This document shows, piece after piece, positions 14,462-22,144 of a stretch of 22,623 bases of DNA (position 1 is the first letter of the stretch; each line of letters opens with the position of its first letter). A program made the position numbers and the translations under genes. The notes under the pieces were generated by a model. The model saw nothing but the letters and a program-made list of their open reading frames with translations. It had not been told where the DNA came from and ran no database searches. Origin of the DNA: a virus. The stretch is taken from the IMG/VR virus record IMGVR_UViG_3300037099_000127, positions 1-22,623 of that record. One strand, given 5' to 3'.

Positions 14462-16413
14462 TGCCAGGACCAATCATAGGATACGATCCCAACGGTGTTC
14501 CCATCTACGGACCAGATCCGTTGGCGGCGGCGGCGTCGGGTGGGTCCAGTTCAACTGCGCCTACTGCATTTAATCCCGCTGGGCAGGGAGCGAACCCATA
14601 TGCCACCCCAACGGCGACCCCGGGGAGTGCACCCCTTAACGTGCAAGGAACGCAGACTGCAACCGGACAGACTCCAACCGGACAGACTCCAATAGTCCAG
14701 GCTCAGGGCGACGGAACCAACATATTTGGCTCGGTGCTTAGCGGATTGACAGGCGGCACCGCGCAATCCGGTCCCGGTGGCCAGTATGCTGGAAACGCAA
14801 ACGGTGTTATCGGTCAGGCAGAAAATACGCTAGCGAGCCTTCCGGGGGGCAGCATTTTCCAGGGGCTTGGTCTTGCGCCTCAAAATCAGAGTTGGAATCC
14901 ATCGAACGTCAACCCGCAGATCTCACAATCCGAGCAAACTTACGGCGCCGCCATGACGGGCGCCACCGCAGCGGCGGCTGGTCCGAAATACAACACCGTC
15001 GGGACGGGGCTACAAACGATCACCCCCCAGCAGGTAGGAAACCTGCCCACGGTAGCACCGACAACCACCGTCGATGCCGGACAGAATATCACCGGCACAA
15101 ATGCCACGGATTTGAGAGCCCAGCAATTGGCGCAGGCACAGACAGCCGCCAATAGCCCTAGCAGCGCGGCTGCTCAGATGCGCGCGGCAGAGGGGCAGAT
15201 CGAAAACCAGCAAGCAGGACAGGCGGCGCAAGCCCGCGGAGTTGACCGTGCCGGGGCCCGCCGGGCCGCCATGCTGGCAACCGGGACGCAGGAACAGGGC
15301 GCCGCTAGCACCACGGCGGCGCTCGCGGCACAGGAGCAAGCGGCGAAGCAGCAGGCCTACACGGGCGCCCTTGCGGGTGTGCGCGCCGGCGACGTCTCGA
15401 CTGCCCAAGCGGGCATGCAGGCCCAGCAGGCTAACCAACAGGCAGGCCTGACCGCGCAGCAGGCCAACTTGCAAGCCGGGCTTACGGCTCAGGAGGCCAA
15501 CCAGAGTGCGGGCATCCAGGCAGGGAATCTCAACAATCAGGCGCTTCTGACGGCTCAGCAAGCCAACCAGGGGGCCGCCATCAATGCCTACACGGCACAG
15601 ATGGGCGCGACCAACAATTTTCTTGGCACCGCGAATCAGTCCACCGGAGCGGGCAACCAGGCTAACAACACCGTGGCGCAATATCAGGCCAACTGGGATA
15701 AGACCAAGCAAGCGAGCATCCAGGGCGGCACGAGCCAGCTGATGAGTTCAGCCGGCGGAATCCTTTCGGGCATCGGGCTGTCTGACGAAAAAACCAAGGC
15801 TGAAATCGAACCCATTGGATCGCCATCCATCGGCGGGGGCTACTCGGATCAGTACAGCCAAATGCTCGGCAGCGCCTATGGGACGTCGTCGAATCCTGAG
15901 AAGTTCTCGGATCCGTATCTGACCGCAGCGCCAACCCCGCAGACCAATTTCCTCGCGCCTTCACAGTTCGGCATCGTGCCAGACAATCCGAAGCCAAGCT
16001 CGTCGTCTCAAAGCGGTGGGGGCGGCATGCTCGGAGGCGGAGGGGGCGGGGAAGGAGGGGGGCTCGGAGACATGCTCTCGGATATATTCGCCAAGGAGGA
16101 AGTCAACCGGCTTGGCAAGGGCGACCTGGCGAATTGGGCCGAGTCGGTGCCCACGGCGTCGTTTCGCTACAAGCCGGGTGCCCCGGATACTGACGGCGGA
16201 GCTCAATACCACGTCGGCACCGTGGCCCAAGGACTGGAGCGCACGGGCGCGCTCGGGAAGCTACTCACGCACCAGCGCCCCGACGGGCTCAAGGAGGTCG
16301 AATACGGACCCCTCGGGCTCATGGTGGGCAAAGGAGCGCTAGAACGCGCGAACGAGGCGAAGCGCGTCGCCCTGGAGGCATACGCATTGGCAACCAAGAA
16401 GGGAGTGCGCTAG
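14461..16413 (+). CDS. Ejection-type virion protein with hendecad repeats and S74-like C-terminus, 650 aa
   Basis: This protein is rich in Gln, Ala, Gly and Thr. Residues 1-215 are low-complexity. Residues 215-420 form an Ala/Gln/Asn helix with five 11-residue repeats at 321-375 (AQQANQQAGLT type). Residues 441-449 read SDEKTKAEI, matching the start of the peptidase-S74 intramolecular chaperone domain (SD.RLK..I), with a Ser441/Lys446 pair at the spacing of the self-cleavage dyad. Residues 452-555 are an atypical Gly/Ser/Pro linker. Residues 565-630 (SFRYKPGAPD; YHVGTVAQGLERTG; VEYGPLGLMVGKGALE) match the rest of an S74-like domain. Position after the nozzle gene suggests an ejected internal protein; a fibre-like tail protein is the alternative. 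Self-cleavage is inferred. Confidence 0.6.
   Translation: MPGPIIGYDPNGVPIYGPDPLAAAASGGSSSTAPTAFNPAGQGANPYATPTATPGSAPLNVQGTQTATGQTPTGQTPIVQAQGDGTNIFGSVLSGLTGGTAQSGPGGQYAGNANGVIGQAENTLASLPGGSIFQGLGLAPQNQSWNPSNVNPQISQSEQTYGAAMTGATAAAAGPKYNTVGTGLQTITPQQVGNLPTVAPTTTVDAGQNITGTNATDLRAQQLAQAQTAANSPSSAAAQMRAAEGQIENQQAGQAAQARGVDRAGARRAAMLATGTQEQGAASTTAALAAQEQAAKQQAYTGALAGVRAGDVSTAQAGMQAQQANQQAGLTAQQANLQAGLTAQEANQSAGIQAGNLNNQALLTAQQANQGAAINAYTAQMGATNNFLGTANQSTGAGNQANNTVAQYQANWDKTKQASIQGGTSQLMSSAGGILSGIGLSDEKTKAEIEPIGSPSIGGGYSDQYSQMLGSAYGTSSNPEKFSDPYLTAAPTPQTNFLAPSQFGIVPDNPKPSSSSQSGGGGMLGGGGGGEGGGLGDMLSDIFAKEEVNRLGKGDLANWAESVPTASFRYKPGAPDTDGGAQYHVGTVAQGLERTGALGKLLTHQRPDGLKEVEYGPLGLMVGKGALERANEAKRVALEAYALATKKGVR
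14660..14689 (+). repeat. Perfect 15-bp tandem duplication inside the 650-aa gene
   Basis: CAACCGGACAGACTC occurs twice back to back (14660-14674 and 14675-14689) and encodes a repeated TGQTP pentapeptide in the low-complexity N-terminal part. The copies are identical at DNA level, so the duplication is recent or kept identical. It does not shift the frame. Confidence 0.85.
15421..15585 (+). repeat. Five degenerate 33-bp repeats encoding hendecads
   Basis: Five successive 33-bp units encode AQQANQQAGLT, AQQANLQAGLT, AQEANQSAGIQ, AGNLNNQALLT and AQQANQGAAIN (residues 321-375 of the 650-aa protein). The 11-residue period is that of a right-handed or nearly straight coiled coil (hendecad), not the usual heptad. 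The DNA copies differ by synonymous and other changes, so the repeat is old. Confidence 0.8.
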
Positions 16414-18015
16414 ATGGATCTCCTCACGCCTCCAGCGGTAGATACAACGACGACCACAAGCGGATCGTCGACCACATCGCCAACGGCGATGAACTTCAAA
16501 GCGATGCGCGGTCTAACCGATGCTCAGATTGAGCAGCTCCAAGCGCAACAGGGCGTCACCGCCGCCACTCCGCTCACGGCGGACGACGTTGATACTCAGT
16601 TGAGGAATGACGCCAACGATCAGGCATTGCAAGCGCGCAACGCCAGCCTTGGCGAACCGCCGATAGCGGCACAGCCAGATCCATTTGACCCAGCCGGAGC
16701 GCCCGATGTGGCCGGCGCACTTGCTACCGCCAAGGACTTGGACACCCCGGAGCAGCTCCCTGGCAAGACTGCGGCCGAAACTTTCGCCGCGCGGCCGGCG
16801 GCCGGCCAACCGCAATTCGAGAGCCTCGCGGGACCGCGCAACGACATCGAAGCCAAGGATGAAGCGGAGCGATACGCCGCGCTCCAAAAGGAGAAGTTGG
16901 CGCGCGAGGTGGAAGCGCGGCAGGCGGAGTTGCAGAAGCAGCTATCCGCCGCCATCGCTCAGCGGGCGCAAATGCTGGCGCAGGCGTCTCACCCGAGTTC
17001 GCTCTGGGAAGACAAGTCCACGGCACAGAAGGTTCTGATCGCACTCGGCATGATGGGAGACCGCGGGCTGGAGCTGTGGAAGCATGAGAGCCAGCTGGAC
17101 TTCGAGCGCAAGAAGCTGAAGCTCGAAAACGCGATCAAGCTCGGTCAGTTGCCCGAGCAGGCGTACCAGCAAGGCATGGCGGAACTGCTGGCCCATCAAA
17201 AAGCGCAGACCGACGTCATCGACACGAGCGCTCAGCGTATGTTGGCCCCGTTCCCTGCGGCACAGAAGGCGGCGGCCCAGGCAGCAGCAGAGATGCGCGC
17301 CAAGCAGGCCAAGGAAATGTTCGATGCCGTGAAGCAGATCTCCAGTCAGACGTCGACTAGCGGAAGCGCCACCACGCAGAAAATCGGAGGGAAGACGGCG
17401 ACTTTCAATCCGAAGTCCATCGACGCATTGACGAACGCAGAAGAGGCCGCAAAGGACGCCGAGAGAATCAAGGAACTGGTCGCAGCCGGACATACCCCCA
17501 CTCAAGATCAACTACGCGAGCTTGCCGATTACCAGAACTCCATCGAACTCCAACAGCAACAAGACAAGGAGAGTGCGGCCCAGCGTGCGAAAAATGAGGG
17601 ATTGCGGGCCGTAGGGCTCATCCCGTCCGAAGAATTTCCATCGTCTTGGTCTGATGAGCAAAGAGAACTATTCAATTTGCACAACAAGATGGAGCACAGC
17701 GAGGTCGTCCGAAGGCTTGGATCGAAGGTGCTTAGTGGACCCATGGCGAAGGCCGTGCTTGAACCGACGATGGCAGGATTCAGCGACACGGATGCAATGG
17801 CGAAAAAGAAGATTCTTGCCGGCGCCGACCGGGCACAACGCGCCTACGAGAACCTCAAAAAGTCATCCACGCCGCCGGAGGCTACGGCAATCGCCCCGAC
17901 GGTGCGAGATATCGCCGCCAAGGCTCAACAAGTCGTACTGCATCCGCGATTGCACTCAAAGGCGGAGGTCGACGCAGCGAAAGCCGTGATCCGAAAAATT
18001 TCCGGGGGGTCGTAA
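16414..18015 (+). CDS. Probable ejection / internal virion protein, 533 aa
   Basis: This 533-residue protein begins directly after the previous stop and ends directly before the next ATG, so the three large genes form one block. Its N-terminus is Thr/Ser-rich and disordered. A strong coiled coil spans about 145-190 (EAERYAALQKEKLAREVEARQAELQKQL). Helical segments continue through 240-320 (LDFERKKLKLENAIKLG; AAQKAAAQAAAEMRAKQAKEMFDAV) and 350-400. A hydrophobic patch KVLIALGMMGD near 205-215 could touch a membrane. There is no enzyme motif. Position after the nozzle gene, size and helical make-up fit the second of three podovirus ejection proteins. The specific homologue cannot be named. Confidence 0.5.
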   Translation: MDLLTPPAVDTTTTTSGSSTTSPTAMNFKAMRGLTDAQIEQLQAQQGVTAATPLTADDVDTQLRNDANDQALQARNASLGEPPIAAQPDPFDPAGAPDVAGALATAKDLDTPEQLPGKTAAETFAARPAAGQPQFESLAGPRNDIEAKDEAERYAALQKEKLAREVEARQAELQKQLSAAIAQRAQMLAQASHPSSLWEDKSTAQKVLIALGMMGDRGLELWKHESQLDFERKKLKLENAIKLGQLPEQAYQQGMAELLAHQKAQTDVIDTSAQRMLAPFPAAQKAAAQAAAEMRAKQAKEMFDAVKQISSQTSTSGSATTQKIGGKTATFNPKSIDALTNAEEAAKDAERIKELVAAGHTPTQDQLRELADYQNSIELQQQQDKESAAQRAKNEGLRAVGLIPSEEFPSSWSDEQRELFNLHNKMEHSEVVRRLGSKVLSGPMAKAVLEPTMAGFSDTDAMAKKKILAGADRAQRAYENLKKSSTPPEATAIAPTVRDIAAKAQQVVLHPRLHSKAEVDAAKAVIRKISGGS

Positions 18016-20568
18016 ATGAGCGTCGATGATGACGACATCGAAGAGGGAGCAGGTTCCACCGAAGAACCAGCAACGGAGATCACTGGGCCGCCCGCGCCGG
18101 AAAAGCCGTTGCTAGACCAGTTCAACGAATTTCTGACCACGACGCCCGTGGTGCCCAAGGCGACGATTACGGCGAAGCAACCCGCCCCAGTAGACCCGGA
18201 ACGCTCTCAACTGCTCGATCAGTTCCGGCAGTTTCTCGGCGCAACGCCATTGCCAGACCTTCCATCCGCAGGACACTTGGACCTGAAAGGCGGAGCTGGG
18301 TACGTACCTGAACACCGCGTGCGTGCCGTGTTCACCGATGAGCCGGGATCATCGTACACGACAGAGGAGCTTGCAGCGGAACTCGCCAAGACATCGGCGG
18401 ACGAGGTCCGCGAACGAAAGCCGCGCACGTTCAGTCAGTCGATACAAGACTTCGCTACTGGCAAGATGACCGAAAAACAGCGCATGGCCGCCATCGGGGG
18501 CGCGCTCCAAGGGGCGACCCTCGGACTCGGAGACGAGGCGGCGGCTGGGATTGGAGCGCTCGCCGGGAAAGGCTCATATCGGCAATTGCGCGACGAGAAC
18601 CGCGAAGCGGACAAAACCGCGTCGTCATGGGATCGCACCCTATACGGACTTGGCAAACTCGCGGGCAATGCGGTAACCGGATCCGTGCTCGGCCCCGTTG
18701 CGGGCAAGCCATTGCTTTCCGGTGCCAATACGATTGCAGCCGCGGAGCTAGGTGGAGTCCAGGGCCTCGGGGAATCCGATGCCGACTTGACCCGAGGGGA
18801 AGTCGGGAAATCCATTCGAGACACTATTCTCGGGGCTGGGGCAGGAGTCGCCGCTAACACCGTTCTGGGAGGAGGAGCCAAACTCTCCGAAGGGCTCAAG
18901 CGTTACGTGGCGGGGCTACCCGAGGGATTGGCCAAGAAAGCCGACGAGACATTGATAGATGCAGCCACACTCGGAGCCCCCGCAAGCCAGCGGGACGCCC
19001 TCATGGGGCCGCTCGGCCAAGACCGCGGCGACGTGCTCAAGCTCATCCGCTCGAATCCGGAAGTGGAAGCTGCTCTTGAGGCTGGCGATAGACCACGGGC
19101 GGCCTTGCTGATCCGCCAGGCGCAGGAGCAGCATGCGGCCGCCGAGTCCGATACTATCGGCAAGATCCAAACGGCGAAGGGAAACATTGACGTTCTCCCG
19201 GTATTGGAAAAGCTGGAGTCGCAACGAGCCGAGCTTGCGGCTAATCCATCTCTCGAATCTCAGGCCGCCGCCGCTAAGAAGCAAAAGCTGATTGATTCCA
19301 TTCGCGAAAAGTGGATGCCAGAGCCGCCCATGCCAGAACCCAAGGGGAACGAATTGCTCGGCAAGCTCATGGATGGCGCCGATCCGGGTGACAAGCAGCG
19401 GGCGGGCATGAAGGCGGCGGATTTCCTCAGGGTAGCGAAAGAAGCAAAACTTGCCAAGGTAGTCAACGATCCAGAGAAGACTCTCGCGACCGTCGAAAAG
19501 TCTCTCGACAAGATGGGCAAGGAGCGGACCAAGCTCTACGATCAACTGGGGGAAGCCGCCGATGTCCCAATCGGAAACGTCACAGCGAAGCTGGCTGAAT
19601 GGCGTGACGAACTGGCCAAGTCGGCGTCTGGTCTCGAAGACGTGCCCAAAGTTGATAATCTGATCGGGCGCGTGTGGCAGGCCCATGGAAGAGATGGCCG
19701 CGCGGGAATGCCTGCGGAGGAGTTGCGCGCAGAAATCACCAAGATTCAAAACAAAGCGTTTTCCGGATCGTACCTCGATCCCAATAAGTCGGCGGAAATG
19801 GGACGAGAGGCGGCGGGAAGAATGCGTCAAGCTCTCGACGAGCACATCGCGATGATCGACAGGTCCATGCCTCCCGACAGTGAGGTTGGGCGCAAACTGG
19901 CCGCTCTCAACCAGAAATATTCGCCCATGCTCGCGTTCCGAGATGCCGCAGAGAAGCGCGCCTCCGCCGCACGCTTGAAGCCGGTTCCACCTCCCGAGAC
20001 GCGTACGGGGACCGCTGGCGTCAGCGAGGCTCGCGGCCTAGCCAATGCAACCGAGGATGCGGAAGCCAAGCGGGCGCTGACGGGCGGACTATATCAACAG
20101 GTAGGGCCGGAGGCGTCCCATCAACTCGCCGCGCTCGACCGCCAACAAGAGCTTTTGCAGCGGTTACGGGAACCATTGGAGCACAAAGCGGCCCGCGAGG
20201 CGTCGCCTTCTACCACGCTGCGATCTGCTACCCACAAGCTGGGAGATATTATCGGAGGAACGGGGGCTACCGGCGTGGGAGCGGCGGGGCTCACGCTTGC
20301 GGCTGCGGGGCATCACGTGGCCGGACCGAGCCTTGTCGCGTCCGCGCTGGCTATGAAGTACGGACCTACGCTGGGAGCGAAAGCTGAGCGCGCGGTCGCG
20401 GCCATGGTGCAGGCCCAGCGAATGGGTGCCAATCCTGGCCACCTCATGACCATCGCAAAAATCGCGGGAGTCCCGATCAGCGTTGCGAAAGATTTGGTGG
20501 CAAAGGTGGCGCCGCGTGCGGCTGTGTCCGCCGCCATTCCACACCGCCGCCGACAAGGAGCACGATGA
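18016..20568 (+). CDS. Probable DNA-ejection (internal virion) protein with glycine-zipper segments, 850 aa
   Basis: The N-terminal 90 residues are acidic and disordered and contain a duplicated peptide: LLDQFNEFLTTTP (32-44) and LLDQFRQFLGATP (66-78). Residues 158-185 (AAIGGALQGATLGLGDEAAAGIGALAG), 209-252 and 271-288 are Gly/Ala-rich amphipathic segments of the kind found in phage ejection proteins that enter the host envelope. The centre (about 300-690) is charged, helical and coiled-coil rich. A second Gly/Ala stretch lies at about 742-785 (GDIIGGTGATGVGAAGLTLAAAG), followed by a basic C-terminus. No lysozyme or transglycosylase motif is visible. It fits the last and largest of three ejection proteins. 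The stop overlaps the next start as ATGA. Confidence 0.6.
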   Translation: MSVDDDDIEEGAGSTEEPATEITGPPAPEKPLLDQFNEFLTTTPVVPKATITAKQPAPVDPERSQLLDQFRQFLGATPLPDLPSAGHLDLKGGAGYVPEHRVRAVFTDEPGSSYTTEELAAELAKTSADEVRERKPRTFSQSIQDFATGKMTEKQRMAAIGGALQGATLGLGDEAAAGIGALAGKGSYRQLRDENREADKTASSWDRTLYGLGKLAGNAVTGSVLGPVAGKPLLSGANTIAAAELGGVQGLGESDADLTRGEVGKSIRDTILGAGAGVAANTVLGGGAKLSEGLKRYVAGLPEGLAKKADETLIDAATLGAPASQRDALMGPLGQDRGDVLKLIRSNPEVEAALEAGDRPRAALLIRQAQEQHAAAESDTIGKIQTAKGNIDVLPVLEKLESQRAELAANPSLESQAAAAKKQKLIDSIREKWMPEPPMPEPKGNELLGKLMDGADPGDKQRAGMKAADFLRVAKEAKLAKVVNDPEKTLATVEKSLDKMGKERTKLYDQLGEAADVPIGNVTAKLAEWRDELAKSASGLEDVPKVDNLIGRVWQAHGRDGRAGMPAEELRAEITKIQNKAFSGSYLDPNKSAEMGREAAGRMRQALDEHIAMIDRSMPPDSEVGRKLAALNQKYSPMLAFRDAAEKRASAARLKPVPPPETRTGTAGVSEARGLANATEDAEAKRALTGGLYQQVGPEASHQLAALDRQQELLQRLREPLEHKAAREASPSTTLRSATHKLGDIIGGTGATGVGAAGLTLAAAGHHVAGPSLVASALAMKYGPTLGAKAERAVAAMVQAQRMGANPGHLMTIAKIAGVPISVAKDLVAKVAPRAAVSAAIPHRRRQGAR

Positions 20569-20702
20569 AAGCATTGGCCACGTTGGGAGCCATCGCAGGA
20601 TGCGCGTACCTATGCGCAACGTCAGCATGCGGAGCGCCTCTCTGGACGCTCGACAGGATGCTGATATTCGCTGCCGCGCTCGCGCTGTGGGTGACGACAT
20701 GA
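20565..20702 (+). CDS. Small membrane protein or lipoprotein, 45 aa
   Basis: This short frame starts in an ATGA overlap with the ejection gene, with AAGGAG at 20555-20560 upstream, and ends in an ATGA overlap with the next gene. It encodes MKALATLGAIAGCAYLCATSACG, a signal-like segment with two possible lipoboxes (IAGC at 10-13 and TSAC near 19-22). A second hydrophobic segment, MLIFAAALALWV, lies at the C-terminus. It could be a small holin-like or outer-spanin-like protein, or a virion membrane peptide. Two hydrophobic helices in 45 residues are short for a known holin. The couplings at both ends support a real gene. Confidence 0.6.
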   Translation: MKALATLGAIAGCAYLCATSACGAPLWTLDRMLIFAAALALWVTT

Positions 20703-21457
20703 GAGGGACTCTCCCGGCCGAATGCCTCGCGCTCACGACGGGCATCTTTCCCAAGAAGCCTCCGTCGGTCGCGGACGTGGCCCGCGCGCTGAAACTCCAC
20801 AAGCGCGTCGAATCCGCGATCATCGAGTTCTTGGCGGAGGGAAAACCGCAGCGGTTTGAGTGGACGCGACCGCCCCAACAGGAAGAACTGCACATGGACT
20901 TGGTCACGCCGGTTGATGGCTTGAGCTGGCAAGCGGAGCATCTCCCGTTGGAGGTCTTGCCTCAGTGGCTAATGGTCGTCAACCAAGCCCGCAAATACTG
21001 CGCGGACAAATGGCCCATCTACAACGCCGATGGCTTGCAGCCGGCAAACTATGCCCTAGCCGATGACGAGCTTGGGGACATCTGGGAACTTGTGCGCGCG
21101 GTGGATGGAATCGACGCTTTCTTTTCCGATCTCAAGTCGAGCACGTTATCGCCCGCCATGGTGGCAGCCGTTCAATCGTGCTTCCCGGACTACTACGAGA
21201 CCGTGAAGACAATTTCCTTTGACGCCCTCGCGGGATTCTTGGCCAAGAAGAAAACCATCACGCCAGCGCAAGAAGACATGATCCGCGTGCTGCTCCAGAT
21301 TCCTGACGAAGCGCCTATCACGGTCACGCAGGCGCCGCAAACTCCAACCACGACAAAGCCAAAGAAGCCGACCAAGTCCGCGAATGAGAAACTGGCCACG
21401 GCGAGCCGCACGCGACAGGAAGCATACGAAGCGCAACAACAGCAAGCGAGCAAGTGA
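20699..21457 (+). CDS. Hypothetical phage structural-region protein, 252 aa
   Basis: The start at 20699 is chosen because it overlaps the stop of the small membrane protein as ATGA; the frame stays open further upstream but would run into the ejection gene. The protein has a helical N-terminus (SVADVARALKLHKRVESAIIEFLAEG), a Trp-rich middle (HLPLEVLPQWLMVVNQARKYCADKWPIYN; LADDELGDIWELVRAVDGIDAFFSDL) and a helical segment (SPAMVAAVQSCFPDYYETVKTISFDALAGFLAKKK). The C-terminal tail of about 50 residues is rich in Thr, Lys, Pro and Gln. It is likely a soluble helical protein. No domain is recognised. Confidence 0.6.
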   Translation: MRGTLPAECLALTTGIFPKKPPSVADVARALKLHKRVESAIIEFLAEGKPQRFEWTRPPQQEELHMDLVTPVDGLSWQAEHLPLEVLPQWLMVVNQARKYCADKWPIYNADGLQPANYALADDELGDIWELVRAVDGIDAFFSDLKSSTLSPAMVAAVQSCFPDYYETVKTISFDALAGFLAKKKTITPAQEDMIRVLLQIPDEAPITVTQAPQTPTTTKPKKPTKSANEKLATASRTRQEAYEAQQQQASK

Positions 21458-21466
21458 GGAGAGACC

Positions 21467-21856
21467 ATGCGACATCCAATTAACTACCCCGCCACACTGG
21501 GAGCATTTCCAAGCCCCGGCGCCAGCACAACACTTGTGCTATTCGATGACAAGACCAGCGCACTCGGCCGGCCCGCGCCTGCGCCGAACAAGTCGCACGT
21601 GCGAATTGCCCTACAATGGGATCAGGTTGTGACCGTCGTGTGGAAGTGGGCACCCAATCAGGACGCGCCGGATAGCGCGCTCATAACGATCAATGGATCG
21701 GGCTCCGGCGAGGTAACCACGGCCAATGTGTTCTACAAGAAAACGTGCGACTTGCAGCCGGGCAGAAATCAGATCTCTATCGTGGCCGGGGCAACGCCCC
21801 CGTCGGCGAACTACGTCGCGGTCGAAGCGAGTTCTTTTTACGGGACCATTGCATAG
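21467..21856 (+). CDS. Beta-rich hypothetical protein, 129 aa
   Basis: GAGGAGAG just upstream is a strong ribosome-binding site. The product alternates strands and loops (STTLVLFDDKTSALG; SHVRIALQWDQVVTVVWKWAP; SALITINGSGSGEV; QISIVAGATPPSANYVAVEASSF), consistent with a small beta sandwich or jelly roll. Such proteins near the end of a virion gene block are often tail-tip or fibre-associated, but nothing specific is recognised. There is no signal peptide. Confidence 0.6.
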   Translation: MRHPINYPATLGAFPSPGASTTLVLFDDKTSALGRPAPAPNKSHVRIALQWDQVVTVVWKWAPNQDAPDSALITINGSGSGEVTTANVFYKKTCDLQPGRNQISIVAGATPPSANYVAVEASSFYGTIA

Positions 21857-21862
21857 CAATCA

Positions 21863-22144
21863 ATGGCTTTCCGGTTTCCCACACATCCGCCGTCCAGCCT
21901 ACTGGAGCTATTCCAGTGGGTCCGCGACCTGTTGCCGCAATTGGAACCGAAGATCATCAAGAACATGGAAATCGGAACCAACGAAACAGCGGTCGCGCAT
22001 GGCCTAAAGTCGGTCCCGCGTTTCGTTTCGCATTCCACGCCCGATTGCCTCGTTCGCATTCGCCAAACCAAACCCCCAGACGCAAAGAACATCTATTTCA
22101 GGGCAAGTACCTTGTGCGTGGTTGACGTGTGGGCGATCCCATGA
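21863..22144 (+). CDS. Small virion-region protein, 93 aa
   Basis: The product starts with a helix (SSLLELFQWVRDLLPQLEPKIIKNM). A beta domain follows (EIGTNETAVAHGLKSVPRFVSHSTPDCLVRIRQTKPPDAKNIYFRAS, then CVVDVWAIP). The 'ETAVAHGL...P' phrase recurs in small phage proteins beside tail or fibre genes; I know of no assigned function. The stop overlaps the next ATG as ATGA (22141-22144), so it is co-translated with the following gene. Confidence 0.55.
   Translation: MAFRFPTHPPSSLLELFQWVRDLLPQLEPKIIKNMEIGTNETAVAHGLKSVPRFVSHSTPDCLVRIRQTKPPDAKNIYFRASTLCVVDVWAIP

Noticed and set aside
18916-19845. Long reverse-strand open frame of 309 codons
   Set aside because: It lies wholly inside the 850-aa ejection gene, is opposite to all neighbours, and reads as an arginine-, leucine- and serine-rich shadow of GC-rich coding DNA.
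18016-20568. Lytic transglycosylase domain in the ejection protein
   Set aside because: I could not find the usual catalytic Glu with a following GLMQ-type motif; only helical and glycine-rich segments are seen.
20483-20698. Extended start of the 252-aa gene inside the ejection gene
   Set aside because: The extension overlaps the ejection gene and the coupled 45-aa gene; the ATGA overlap at 20699 is the better start.
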